Both the position numbers and the translations under genes were made by a program. Shown in pieces: positions 43,945-54,781 of a stretch of DNA of 62,000 bases; the first letter of the stretch is position 1, and every line of letters begins with the position of its first letter. The notes under the pieces are model-generated. The model made no database searches. It saw only the letters and a program-made list of their open reading frames with translations, and was not told the origin of the DNA. The stretch comes from Zygnema cylindricum (taxonomy: Eukaryota > Streptophyta > Zygnematophyceae > Zygnematales > Zygnemataceae), in the NCBI GenBank assembly GCA_037447655.1, contig JBBHKE010000349.1:1-62000 (forward strand), written 5' to 3'.

Positions 43945-44653
43945 GGGCGTGTCCCCATGTAACCGATATTTTGAAACGTTATTTTGGATTTTAGCGTTGA
44001 TTTTACAGTGTATTTTTCAAAGTGTGCCTATGTCAATCGTTACTTGCGCGTTCATTATTTTGAATATGTGGCAGTTGTACACGTCGCCAATACTTGCGAC
44101 ACCTATAGACGCCAACAAACAGTTGACATTTGTAGACGCCAACGATCTCGGAACAAACTGCAGACATTTGTACGCCGCAAAGAGCTCTTGACATACTGGG
44201 ACAATTGTCGACGCCAACTGTCATTTGTTGACGCCCACACGTGAATGACATATGCAATTGCCTACGTCTACAAAATAACATTTGTAGACGCCCACAAGTG
44301 GACAACATAAGCAAACGGACAAACAGTTTTTTTTTCCGTGTATTCTCCCAACTGCAAAAAACCAAATGAAAACTTTTGACGCGTGCAACCCTAGCTTTCT
44401 ATTCGTCAATAGGGTAGTATTTTGATTAAAAGCAGGTCGCCATTTGATTTCAGTGCAAGTGTGAAGATGAGCTGGAAGTGCGTCGCGATGATAATACTGC
44501 CAAATCGCCGTACCTTTCAAGTTTTAAGATGACGCAAAATGTATTTGAGTTTTTGCCCATTTTTCGTACAGCGTAATATTTTAAAGTAGGAAGTCCCATT
44601 TTCTGTGTAAACGACGGAAAAAAACCGTTACTTGAACACTTGGGGACACGCCC
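43945..44653. mobile_element. Tourist/Harbinger-like element with TAA target duplication
   Basis: GGGCGTGTCCCCATGTAACC to ACTTGGGGACACGCCC, flanked by TAA at 43942-43944 and 44654-44656. The ends are close to those at 41136-42102. The middle has degenerate repeats of GACATTTGTAGACGCCAAC. Confidence 0.85.
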
Positions 44654-44819
44654 TAAGATTATTTCAAGATTTTAAGCATCTAATATTAACCTGCTTGTTA
44701 CCAACGAGAATGAGCCACGCAAATAAAAAGTGGTTTACTGACGCGACCTAATGGAAGGCACTCACTTCAGTGAATTTTATCGTACAATTACTGAGACGCA
44801 TAATAGAAGTCTACCCTGA
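44654..44819. other. Spacer between two Tourist-like elements
   Basis: Short unremarkable stretch. Confidence 0.4.
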
Positions 44820-45571
44820 GGGTCAAGTTCCATCAGTCGTTTTTGTAATCGTACGGCCAACTCTACGGGCCGAGTTAATAGAGTCGATGTTCCATCACAA
44901 ATAGTCTGTAATCCACGTGTTATACATTGATTGGCACCACGTGGGTCATTGATTGGCACCACGTGGGTCATTGATTGGCACCACGTGGGTTTTGACTGGA
45001 TATTTAAAATCTTTTAAAAATCTTCACACCAACAAATTTCACTTCAAATCTTCAGTTGCGTACCATGTAACTGCGTATTTGTACTTTCTACAAACGACAG
45101 TCTTTTACGCCAGCTCATTTTTTAGGGTTCTTGTTTTCGAACATGACGAAAATCCTTTGTTGGAAATAGTGTGACGGAAGAAATTGCGCGACGAAAGACC
45201 GTTTCGAGATTACTTTTTTAATTTTCAGTTGCATTTTGAAAAGTACATACCATGTACAAATTTCGTCAATTTTCATTGGTTTCCATCGTGACACGTAGCT
45301 TATTCGTCGAGCGTGTCACGATTTTTTTTTTTTCTGTATCTGCCAACCCACCTCCTACAGGTACGTTCGCAGCTACAGAAAAAAAATGAAGCGAACGCCT
45401 CGCAGATGAACATCCGACGGTCATTATTACCTCCAAGACCTTTGGAGAGTATTGGCAAGATTCTCTGTAATGTTGTTTCGCGTATAAAAACAAAATAAGC
45501 GGTACGAACTGGTACGGATAGTCTCGGATTTTTGTAAACTACCCCACTTTTCGACTGATGGAACTTGACCC
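44820..45571. mobile_element. Tourist-like element, GGGTCAAGTTCCATCA termini
   Basis: Ends GGGTCAAGTTCCATCAGTCG and CGACTGATGGAACTTGACCC, flanked by TGA (44817) and TAA (45572). The inner part (TCTGTAATGTTGTTT, CGCAGATGAA) matches the element at 26105-26757. It holds three tandem copies of a 22 bp CATTGATTGGCACCACGTGG-type unit (44925-44990). Confidence 0.75.
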
Positions 45572-46338
45572 TAAGTAGGAATTGTGTATCTTTTTTGTTT
45601 TTTATTTTTTGGTGTATTATAGTATTATTAACCATTGTGTCTTATTATCATAGTTGTTCACGGCGTTTAGTGCGAACGATTTTATCGCGACGAATTATGC
45701 GTTACAAACGCATTGAACCTTTTGAAAAAATCGTAAAAATCGTTAATGAATTTTCGTCCGTACTATTCCGTACATGTAAACAAAAATAAATTTCACATAT
45801 ACCGCAGTTTGTACATTTTTCGTACATTTTACGTATCTTTTCTTATCTCTGTGATTCATCGTTTTACTGTCTATCTGTCTCCCTAGAGGTAATTAGCGAC
45901 GAGAGTGTCTCATTGCTGGATGGTATGTGTTATTTTCTTGCCAGTCAATGACGAGAACGTCTCGTCACTCAATGGCATGCTTGACCTTTTCACCATTCAG
46001 CACCGACATTGTGTCAACACAAGATGTCGGGATCCATTTCTCCATCACATTATTATTTGTCCCCTAATTTTCATCTACGTTTACCTTTGCACTTAACAAT
46101 AATAATCGACCATCTTGCTCTCATATTATCCGACTTGTGTTTTTATATTTCACATTTTTGATTTTTCATTCTCCATTTTCCTATTCGTCTCTATCCCATT
46201 ATTTTGATATATTTATCATCCTTTCTATCACATTTTCTCTCTATTTCATATCATTGTCTCTCTTATCTTTGTTGTCTTTATGTCATACTATAATTTCTGC
46301 CATCCACCGACTATGATGTGTCGTCGCTAAATGGTATA
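45572..46338. other. AT-rich stretch, no gene seen
   Basis: Repeated words of the type CGTCACTCAATGGCATG / CGTCGCTAAATGGTATA, but no coding domain. Confidence 0.4.
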
Positions 46339-46804
46339 TGTAAAAGGGACAAAATACCACAGTGCACAACGGAGGATACCAAGGACCTCCTCGTAGGAAC
46401 AGAAAGATCACACCACAAGGACAAGTAAGGGTTGCGCTTTATTACTCGAAGAAGATTACAACATCCAGCGCTCGCTGCGAAGGTCTACTCAAAGAGTCTG
46501 TCCTTGCACTAAGTCTGCTCCACTATTTAAACTAACCGTCGGCTAGTCAACCTATTACTGGACTATTGTAACGTGGACCTTCACGGTCAATCGCGATCTA
46601 TCCAAAATATCTTTATAGAACAATACAATTCAATCTACATTCCGCGGCGTTGCTATGCTACGCTGCCAAATTGATACGCTAATCTACTACGTTGTTACGC
46701 TGCTATGTTGCGCTGGTATAGAATCGCAGCTGCGCTGCTCTGCAACTGCAACTATAGCAGCATAGTTTCTAGCCGCTAAGTAATAAACTATGTACCCTGT
46801 TACA
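46339..46804 (-). mobile_element. 3' LTR of a chromovirus remnant
   Basis: 466 bp with TGTAACAGGGT and TCCCTTTTACA inverted ends (read on the - strand) in TG...CA form. On that strand it is preceded by a polypurine-like AGTGGGAGGCAC and a hairpin TTCAGCG-GGA-CGCTGAA. It directly follows the unknown ORF. Confidence 0.75.
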
Positions 46805-46840
46805 GTGCCTCCCACTATGGATTCAGCGTCCCGCTGAACC

Positions 46841-48121
46841 TTACTCAAGGAAACCCGAATTGCCGGAGTATGTCATAGGTCTCCTCACGGTACTCCTCGA
46901 ATTCCTATCGTAGGGTGTCGAGTTGATTTTGGAGCTGCTCATATCGAGTCGCAGCGCAATATGGTGGTCTGCCGCTGCCAAGCGCCTCCGAGTGATTCGC
47001 TCGCGAACCTGGTCCTCCCCTTCCTCTGGTTCCGTAGTTGGTTCCTCGGGTGGCGGCGGATTGGCCGCCGGTGCCGGTGCTTCAGGTGTCAGAACTTGGG
47101 GAGGTGCGGGTTCCTCGGCTTGCTGTTCCTCTTCTGTTGCTTCCTCTTCTAGTTCCCATCCAGGTACCTTCCTTAATTTGAAGAAATTGTGTTTTCTGGC
47201 CGCCCGGGCCCTCTGTAAAGCGTTCTTCCGGGCCAACTTGAGTGCCCGTACCTCGGGTGTGACTGCCGCCCGAGAGATGATGTCGTGAAGGCGGACATCC
47301 CACGGGTGATAGTGGTGAAGTAACTCGGGATCATCCACCCTGTACCGGTAGTGGTCTTCGACCACCTCCACAAACGTCAAGGCATGGGGGTTTAGCTGCC
47401 CATAACCCCTGTGGTTGTTTCCCAGGTCCTTTGTCCTCATAAAATTCAAGGCCGGGTGTGACAGTACGTTGGCGGGGATATCGATAGGGTCCCCGGGCTT
47501 TCCGATACGCCACTCTTCAAGCCACTCCGTAGAATCCCAATAAAAGCGCTTCGCGAAGCTGAAAGTGAGATCCGGATACCGCGTGTCACTAAGGAGTGGA
47601 AAGAGATGATCGAGAATTTCTTCCCCCTTTTCACTCTTTTCGCCCGTGTCCTCTCGTCCCCCTTGCAGGAGAAACACATCATCACCGCTGGGATACTGTG
47701 CATCCACCTTCTTTTATGCACTTTTAGAAGACTGCTCATCTACGGTACTCTCCTTATTGGGGTCCCGCATCACCTCCATATCCGAGGTGCGCTCCTCAAT
47801 TGGCGGAGGTGATGGTTCTCGTTCTGGCTCCTCCACCTCTGAGAGCTCATGATCTTCCTTATACTCCTGATCCCCTTCCCGGAGTGGGGTGTATTCGGGG
47901 TCCTGTGAGTTTTCCGACCCCTCCCCTCCACTGGTTTCTGCCAGCCCTGCCTCGCTACTAGCTGTTTCCTCCGGTTTTGGCTCCGCTTCTTCTTCTCTCC
48001 TCTGGTCTGCCTCTACCATGGCCTCTGCAGATACTAACAATCTATCGGGACAGGGTACATCCCATTGCCTCACCCGTACTAGTCTCCTCTTCTTTGGTGG
48101 TGGAGAGGACAACGACGCCAT
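46841..48121 (-). pseudogene. Unknown 3' ORF of a chromovirus ('ORF X'), copy 2
   Basis: About 426 codons, from MASLSSPPPKKRRLVRVRQW at 48121 to the stop at 46841, with one TAA (at about 47716) that is a Gln codon in copy 1. The N-terminus has a basic PPPKKRRLVRVR stretch resembling a nuclear localisation signal, followed by a long Glu-rich acidic region. The C-terminal half has aromatic-rich sequence (RYPDLTFSFAKRFYWDSTEW, HHYHPWDVRLHDII) and a Pro/Glu tail. I do not recognise the family. It lies between a chromodomain and the 3' LTR, the place where extra 3' ORFs of gypsy elements sit. No membrane segment, so it is not envelope-like. Confidence 0.6.
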
Positions 48122-48277
48122 GGATGTTGTCGTATAGGACAATTCAGGTAACTGAAGAAGCGAAGGTAAGCTGGTTGTGCCGAGTGAAACGCTCTCCAAA
48201 CTGTTCGGACTAGGTTGGTCACGAAAGCAGATGGCGGCTTTATCTTGGAGGGTTGAGGATTTCACGATAGGAGTCTT

Positions 48278-48872
48278 CTATGCATCGCAACGTGCAAGAG
48301 TATTGCAGCGTCCAACCTTTAGTACCCAGCGTTGTTGCGACGACACTGAGGATTCGTCGTTACCAATGTGGCAAAACCTAAATGCGGCGTTGCGCTTTTC
48401 TGTCAGTGCAGCGACAGCGCTGCGATTCTCTGACGACACTGCGATAATGTTGCGATTCGGTGGTTGCGCAATCACAACGCTGCGGTCCGATAACATCACC
48501 GCTGAGTTTCTTCGCCGCGTCCCTAATATGATTGCGATAATTGCGACACTGCGATTCGCTTCTTTCTCACGTCCGATGCGATTTCCCCTCCGGTGAAGCC
48601 GAGTGTCCTCACTCTGCTGAAACCGGCGGAGCAACTCAGGTGAATGTAGATCTTCCTCATCCACCCAAGAATCATCCTCCACTCTGTAGCCCTTAAATCG
48701 TACCAAATATCGGCTAGAGTTAGAATTTCGAGAGCGACGCGACTGAAGGATCTCTTCCACTTCATACTCGTCCGATGTGCCCCGAACGGGGAATAAAGGG
48801 GTATTCGGCCGTCTATTGGGAAAAATCGAATCGGGGTTGCGATATGGTTTGAGAAATGAAAGAGATAATCGC
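48278..48872 (-). pseudogene. Integrase tail and chromodomain of a chromovirus
   Basis: LSLSFLKPYRNPDSIFPNRR is the end of a gypsy integrase (the SLLKPY motif). It is followed by a chromodomain, SDEYEVEEILQSRR, YLVRFKGY, DSWVDEEDLHSPELLRRF (about 48778-48620). Chromodomains guide integration to marked chromatin. The remaining tail is repetitive Arg/Ile/Ala sequence without a known fold. The upstream integrase core is missing; it is replaced by a second copy of ORF X at 48872. Confidence 0.8.
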
Positions 48873-49377
48873 AAATTTCCCCCTTTTCACTCTCTTCGCC
48901 CGTGTCCACTAGTCCCCCTCGTAGGAGAAACAAATCATCACTGCTGGGATACTGTGCCTCCGCCTTCTTTTGCGTACTTTCATAAGACTGCTCATCTGCG
49001 GTACTCTCCTTATTGGGGTCCCACATCACCTCCAGATCCGAGGCGCTTTCCTCAATTGGCGGAGGTGTTATTTCTCGTTCTGGCTCCTCCGCCTCCAAGA
49101 GCTCATGATCTTCCTTATACTCCTGATCCCCTTCCCGGAGTGGGGTGTATTCGGGGTCCTGTGAGTTTTCCGACCCCTCCTCTCCACTGGTTTCTGCCGG
49201 CCCTGCCTCGCTACTAGCTGTTTCCTCCAGTTCTGGCTCCGCTTCTTCTTCTCTCCTCCGGTCTACCTCTACCATGGCCTCTGTCGGCATTAACAATCTA
49301 TCGGGACGGGGCACATCCCTTTGCCCCACCCGTACCAGTCTCCTCCTCTTTGGTGGTGCAGAGGACGACGACGCCAT
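48873..49377 (-). pseudogene. ORF X copy 1, truncated
   Basis: From MASSSSAPPKRRRLVRVGQR at 49377 it runs parallel to copy 2 through GSENSQDPEYTPLREGDQEY to SEKGE, then joins the integrase tail at about 48872 in another frame. A recombination between two elements, or an internal deletion, explains the join. It retains the Gln codon where copy 2 has TAA. Confidence 0.65.
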
Positions 49378-49508
49378 GGATGTTATCGTATAGGACAATT
49401 TAGGTAACTCAAGAAGCGAAGGTAAGCTGGTTGTGCGGAGTGAAACACTCTCCAAAGGGTTCGGCTTTATCTTGGAGGGTTGAGGATTTCACGATTTTGT
49501 CTTCCATG

Positions 49509-50558
49509 TGTAACTGTGAGACCTCCATAAGTCCTCAGAATGACAGCTTCTAAGAAGCCTCTAGGATAACCCTGACCCCTTTGTGTTTCAGCAAGAACAG
49601 CTGCCACTTTGGTAGACAAAAACTTTGACTACTTTCACCCATGTGAAGGCAAGACTCCTTTGAGTCGATAGCAAAAAGAATCTCTGAATTTTCTCCCTTG
49701 AGCAGTAAGTTACGGAGAGTCAAAGTTGACCTTTTGTACAGAATCTCTCGGGAAGAGAGGGTCCTATCTACTAATTTTTCTAAGTCTTATCTCTCTCACA
49801 GACTCTATATACTGATGTACGGAGCCAATCATATTGCACTTCCATACACAAAAGTATAGCTGCCGATGTACTTTTTGTACGGAGATTGTACGACATGGCC
49901 TAAAAGTCGACACATGTCATATCCGGATTTGGTGCCGTAATCCTCGACGATACCGCGATCCAACGGAATTTTGCCACGCGTCATCCGATGTGGCGATGAC
50001 TATAAACCGCCGAAAATCTCTTCCGCGATCTCGGCTTTCTTCCCGACCGTCCAATTGAATGCAGATTTCAATCGAAGCCGTCATAAATACTTGCGCGGTA
50101 TTTGTTTCGTTAAAGAAACAAATGCGCAGTACTCGTTTTTTATACATACAGTAATTCGTAATTTTACATTACTGGATATATATATCCCATAAACAATTTC
50201 AATTAAATGAATTATCCTACGTGGAAATGTTTAAATAAATATCAAACCCTATAGTATAGAACACTAGTTCTAGACTTAACGCATAAGGCTACCGGCTGCT
50301 TACAGTCCGGGAGGTACCAGGATCAAATCGTGGGTGCAACATATATCTTTTTGGTAAATAAACCCGTAATGGTAAATAAACTAATATATTTCCCGTAAAC
50401 CTCTGGATAGCCATGGCTCTAGCTTCCTCTCCAATTTCTCAGTGACTGCGACAACTGTGAGAGTTGGAGAGAGAAGTTAGAGATAGACTGCCTCGGCTTC
50501 TTTTTATATTTCTATTTAGACCTAGAAAATACTTAAAAACAGACCATCAATTTCTACA
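49509..50558 (-). mobile_element. 3' LTR of the second copia element
   Basis: On the - strand it starts TGTAGAAATTGATGG after AAAATAAGGGGAG and ends CAGTTACA, 1050 bp. It is related block by block to the LTRs at 15.3-21.6 kb, including the ATTTGTTTCG hairpin (about 50100). It inserted into ORF X upstream DNA. Confidence 0.8.
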
Positions 50559-50619
50559 CTCCCCTTATTTTTTAGTCAATCTTTAATTTCAGACCACACT
50601 TCTCCATGCAGAAAATTAG

Positions 50620-51162
50620 CTAAGGGGAAGGCACATGTCTTGTCATCATATCTGCTACCATCTCACTATCTGGTCGGTACTCTAAACTGATTATTTTGTT
50701 TTCTACTTTCTTTCTAACAAAGCTAAATCTAATGTCCATGTGTTTGGCTTTAAAATGATGTTTAGGATTGGCAGAAATAGCGATTGCTGCCTGATTATCA
50801 CAAAAAAAATTCTGCACACCACTCTTAAGGTGACCAAGCTCACCAAGCAAAGACTTGACCCACATCAATTCTTTTACAGCAAAGCACGAGGCCATATACT
50901 CAGCCTCCATGATGGACTAAGCAATAACCTTTTGTTGTTTGCTACTCCAACAGCAAGCCCCATCACCTACATATAATATAAATCCAGAAGTACATCTCCT
51001 CATCGGAGCTTCACCATAACTGGCATCACTCCAAGTAGTGATGTCAGTATTCTCCCCACCCAAATGCAGCCATAGATCCCTAGTTCCTATCAAATATCTA
51101 AGGACTCTCTTAGCTGCCTCCCAATCCCTCTTAGTGGGAGCATATAAACTTCTACTTAGCAC
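50620..51162 (-). pseudogene. Copia RNase H
   Basis: YAPTKRDWEAAKRVLRYLIG, TWSDASYGEA, TSGFILYVGDGACCWSSKQQ, then a TAG, then SIMEAEYMAS, FFCDNQAAI, KHMDIRFSFVRKKVE and YRPDSEMVADMMTR. This is the complete copia RNase H pattern. Its D, E, D residues are visible. The single TAG lies where Ala-Gln/Cys usually precedes S-x-x-EAEY. Confidence 0.9.
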
Positions 51163-51968
51163 TCCTACAACTGCAGCTCAATTCGGCCGGGTACAATTCA
51201 TAAAATAGATTAGACTTCCCACTACTTGCTTGTAAGGAATAGTCTGCATGAACTTCTGTTTTTCAAGAGATAATTCCTCGTCTAAGACTATGACTCCTTC
51301 TTCCTCACTCCCCTCACTTCCTTTCTTTAACTCCATTGGAGTTGTACAACTATTAGCTTTATCCTTGTGAAACTTTTATTGCATGTTCCCTATTGCTTCC
51401 TTTTGAGTCAATCTTATAATCTTTCTTTTTCGATCTCTTTCTACTTGAATTCCTAAAATATATTTTGCTTCCCCCATATCCTTTATTTTAAATTTTTTCC
51501 TTAAGATCGGTTTTCAGTTTATTATTTTTTTCCATTGATTTACTTAAAACAAGCAAATCATCAACATAAATTGCAATAAATATAACACCTTCCTCATCTT
51601 CAAAAACATAGATTGAGTGATCTGAGCTGATCCGGATATATCCCAGACCGGTAAGAGACTCATCAAGCTTCTTATTCCACTGTCGAGGCGCCTGTTTTAA
51701 ACCATAAAGAGATTTAATCAGCCGGCATACCTTACTCTCTCTCCTTCCTCCACAAATCCTTCAGGTTGTCGCATGAAGATCTCCTCTTCCAATTCTCCAT
51801 GCAAAAAGGTTGTCTTGATGTCCATCTGGTGCACCTCCATGTCTTCCGCTGCTGCCAGACTGAGAAGTATGCTGACGGAGGGAAATCTGACGACCGGGGC
51901 AAAGGTTTCCTCGTAGTCAATTCCCTCCTTCTGGGTAAATCCCTTTGCCACTAATCGGGCCTTGTAGT
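51163..51968 (-). pseudogene. Copia reverse transcriptase, C-terminal major part
   Basis: YKARLVAKGFTQKEGIDYEE, FAPVVRFPSVSILL, QMDIKTTFLHGELEEEIFM, then after a one-base frameshift near 51725 RLIKSLYGLKQAPRQW, IAIYVDDLLVL and LGIQVERDR. YVDD is the catalytic box. Stops occur near the end. The RT frame is cut immediately before YKARL by the insertion ending at 51969. Confidence 0.9.
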
Positions 51969-53412
51969 TGTTGTGCATGAGAGGCAAGCAAGCAAACATG
52001 GATCACAACCTGCAAAGTCATGCTCACAAACATATACAACAACGGAAATAAATATGAAAAGTCCTTAAAATATATACACCATGAAAAGGAACAAAGGTGA
52101 AAATGACCCAAGAAAGAAGGGAAAGAATACTCCCCTAGAGTGAAGTGAACCCAATAATTTGCTAAGCTAGGAGGTAGCCACTAGGCTCTCTGGTCTTTAT
52201 CACATTCCCTTCAAGAGTTATCCCGTTACGACAGCAAAGCAAGAAATATTCCAACCGGAACAAGGGAAAATCCAAATCCGATCAAAAATACACTCCTTTC
52301 AAGCCAACCGAAATACAAACAAGACACAAACACACAACCAAACCGTCAAGCTGCCCGAGGAAGGCGCAGCAAGGTCCAGATGTGCTCCCCCACGATCTCC
52401 AATTCCACACTTCCACCAAAAGACAAACTTTGGAGGGAAACCTTCCGGACTTGGCCTTAGGCCGTGTGGATTAAAAACGAGGGTAGAAAAACAAGGAGAA
52501 TAATCTTACTCTATCTAGCCTCTACAGCTAGCTAACAAGGAGAAGAGAGACACGTGGGCAATCGGTGAGAGAGAGAGAGCAAGAGAAAAGCTCCGCTGCC
52601 AAGAGAAAATTCTTGTCCAAAAGCTAAATTCTCTAAGTCTGAGAATTAGGCTAAGCAAGAGCTACACTAGGCCTTAGCAAAATTAGCCTACGTCTAGTCT
52701 ACTTTACATGCATGAAACTACTAAAGATGTTGGCCAATAGGCGGCCAACATCGTCTGCCGTACGCCTGACAAAATCCACTGTCCGAGGGTAAAAACCCTC
52801 CCTAACTACATGTGCGCGAACCTACATGGGTTCGCGACTTAAATAAATACAAGGTATCGAAGCGACGCCGATACTACCAGGAATCGCGATTCGGCGGCAA
52901 ACGATACTTCGCGTCGATACTCCCGAAATTGCGTGCATACGCACGAAACGAAACATATCGCACGAAACGAAAACCATCGCACGAAATATTTCCAAAAATC
53001 GCGATGCGTCGCCAAAACGATACTTCGCGTCCATACTTCGAAAATAGCATACCTGCGCACGAAATAAAACATATCGCACGGAATTAGTACTATTCAACGA
53101 AACGTGCACGCGAATCGCGTACACGTCATAAATAAATGAATCGGCGTAAAATCGCACGTGTGAACGAAAATTATATATGCGTGCGAAAATCGTGCGTGCA
53201 TGCATTAAATTTGTGCGTGCATGCATCAAATCTCGCGGGCGTGCCCAAAACCGGTGCGGTGCGCGCGGAATACCGCGCGTGCATGCAAGAAAATCGCGCG
53301 TGCGTGCAAAAATACCGCGCGTGCGTGATAAATACTGCGCATGCATGCAAAAATACTGCGCGTGCGTGGATTATATCGTGAGCGCGGCCAACCGACACGA
53401 TGCGGCATGACA
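51969..53412 (-). mobile_element. Complete LTR-type block (A 191 bp + B 1253 bp)
   Basis: On the + strand it starts TGTTGTGCATGAG and ends CGGCATGACA, 1444 bp, in TG...CA form. A is 51969-52159, B is 52160-53412. It is followed after two bases (AC) by a second A. The B part carries CGCGTGCGTG repeats. Confidence 0.75.
53160..53400. repeat. Alternating purine-pyrimidine minisatellite in LTR block B
   Basis: Units of about 23-30 bp of the form AAATACCGCGCGTGCGTG and GTGCGTGCATGCAT. The same array with a different unit number is at 59082-59365. Confidence 0.85.
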
Positions 53413-53414
53413 AC

Positions 53415-53605
53415 TGTCGTGCATGAGAGGCAAGCAAACAAACATGCATCACAACCAGCAAAGTCATGCTCACAAACATATACAACAATGGAAATGAATA
53501 TGAAAAGTCAATAAAATATATACACTATGAGAAGGAACAAAGGTGAAAATGACCCAAGAAAGAATGGAAAGAATACTCCCCTAGAGTGAAGTGAACCCAA
53601 TAATT
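53415..53605 (-). mobile_element. Second A block (LTR part)
   Basis: 191 bp, near-identical to 51969-52159. It starts TGTCGTGCATGAG two bases after the CATGACA end of block B. It is bounded on the other side by a CCCCCCCCC run (GGGGGGGGG on the - strand). Confidence 0.8.
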
Positions 53606-53620
53606 CCCCCCCCCAGCTCC

Positions 53621-54781
53621 TTAGCCTGTGGAGGAGCTGGTCAACACAGCTGAGGGCCTGGAACAGATACGAAGGTAGCAATGGTCAACCGGGTTGAAAG
53701 ATAATGGAGAAGAGAGGCACTCCATGTGGAACCCTTGATCACACCCTTTACATGTATAAACACTCTGCAAACTCAACATCCCATTAGTATCTCTATCCAC
53801 CACATTCAGAATGTGTGGAAAGACTTCGGTGTCGACGGTATGGATCCGTTCCGTGAAAAACGAGTCGCCAATGTCTTCCCAAAGTTCGTTACTGGAAAAT
53901 GCAGGGAGAGCGCAAGCCAAATGTGCCATAGTGGGCAACGGATTGCGAGCAGAGCCAAGAGGGAGGCAGATTTTGCGTCCCGGAAAATTAGAGGGACGGT
54001 AGGAGAAGGTCTGATCATGCATATCTACTCCCCCACCGATTCGGAAGATAACATCCTGTCCCACTAAGCATTCGTAGTCGTTGGATTTGGTGACCAATGC
54101 TCGGACAGAAACCTCTACGGACTCACTCTCGGTTCCATTGTGAAACCGAAAGACAAGCAGGTCCTTGGTAATCCCAAGCACCGACTCTGTGGTACCGGCT
54201 GAAGTAAGAAGCCGAGTAGCCGTGGCTTGGAGCTTGTCTGCTGTCAGACCAAGCTTGAGCGCAAATCCGGATCCAAGGATCACGGGTTTGGCTCCGGTGT
54301 CCATGAGAGGGAGAGAAGGAGAAACACCATTAACGGAGAAGGACATTCGAGAATTGTCCAGGAAACTGATGTGAGGATCAAGGTCACGGCGCTCATCTGC
54401 GATAACCGGTTGAATAATAGAAAGACTACGGTTCAGTTGCAACGCCCTCAAAGCGGCGGCTGCAGCGAACTCGTCAACAAAGGGAGAGGCTTTGGGAACC
54501 TCATTAAGAAAGGGAGAGACATTGGTGGCCTCATCAATCATGGCAGAAAGGATGCTTAGTCGTTCCTTGACTCGATGTGCATCATGTATGGTACTATCCA
54601 GAATTGTGAGAGCTTCAGCTACAATGGAGGAAGCTGTGTCTGGTAGAGGAGAGAGAGATTCTTTCTCGAAAGAAAGTGGAATACGGGAATTCTGTAATTT
54701 ACCGTCCCGATTATGATCAGGGGATCCTTTATCAAAAAGTGGCTGCCCTTTGTTGGATAGTGGAATCTCGGAGGATTCCAC
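53621..54781 (-). CDS. Retroelement aspartic protease with PHD-like C-terminal tail
   Basis: 386 codons. The retropepsin core is VSPSLPLMDTGAKPVILG (about 54310), with SDYECLVGQDVIFRIG-like strands downstream (NDYECLVGQDVIFRIGGG). The N-terminal 140 residues are acidic and Ser-rich without a domain. Near the C-terminus CKGCDQGFHMECLSSPL then NPVDHCYLRIC resembles the second half of a PHD finger; the first Cys pair is not visible, so the finger is partial. It overlaps the gag frame by 50 bases in another frame, so frameshifting is the likely mode of expression. RT, RNase H and integrase are absent after it. Confidence 0.65.
   Translation of the reverse strand: MESSEIPLSNKGQPLFDKGSPDHNRDGKLQNSRIPLSFEKESLSPLPDTASSIVAEALTILDSTIHDAHRVKERLSILSAMIDEATNVSPFLNEVPKASPFVDEFAAAAALRALQLNRSLSIIQPVIADERRDLDPHISFLDNSRMSFSVNGVSPSLPLMDTGAKPVILGSGFALKLGLTADKLQATATRLLTSAGTTESVLGITKDLLVFRFHNGTESESVEVSVRALVTKSNDYECLVGQDVIFRIGGGVDMHDQTFSYRPSNFPGRKICLPLGSARNPLPTMAHLACALPAFSSNELWEDIGDSFFTERIHTVDTEVFPHILNVVDRDTNGMLSLQSVYTCKGCDQGFHMECLSSPLSFNPVDHCYLRICSRPSAVLTSSSTG

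Noticed and set aside
44777-44971. Protein-like - strand frame (CDGTSTLLTRPVELAVRLQK)
   Set aside because: It spans the left terminus of the Tourist-like element at 44820, whose inverted end recurs at 45552-45571, so the similarity to an exon is fortuitous.
53160-53410. Regularly spaced repeats resembling a CRISPR array
   Set aside because: Units are contiguous, degenerate, CG/TG-alternating and lie in an LTR of a eukaryotic retroelement; no unique spacers or cas genes.
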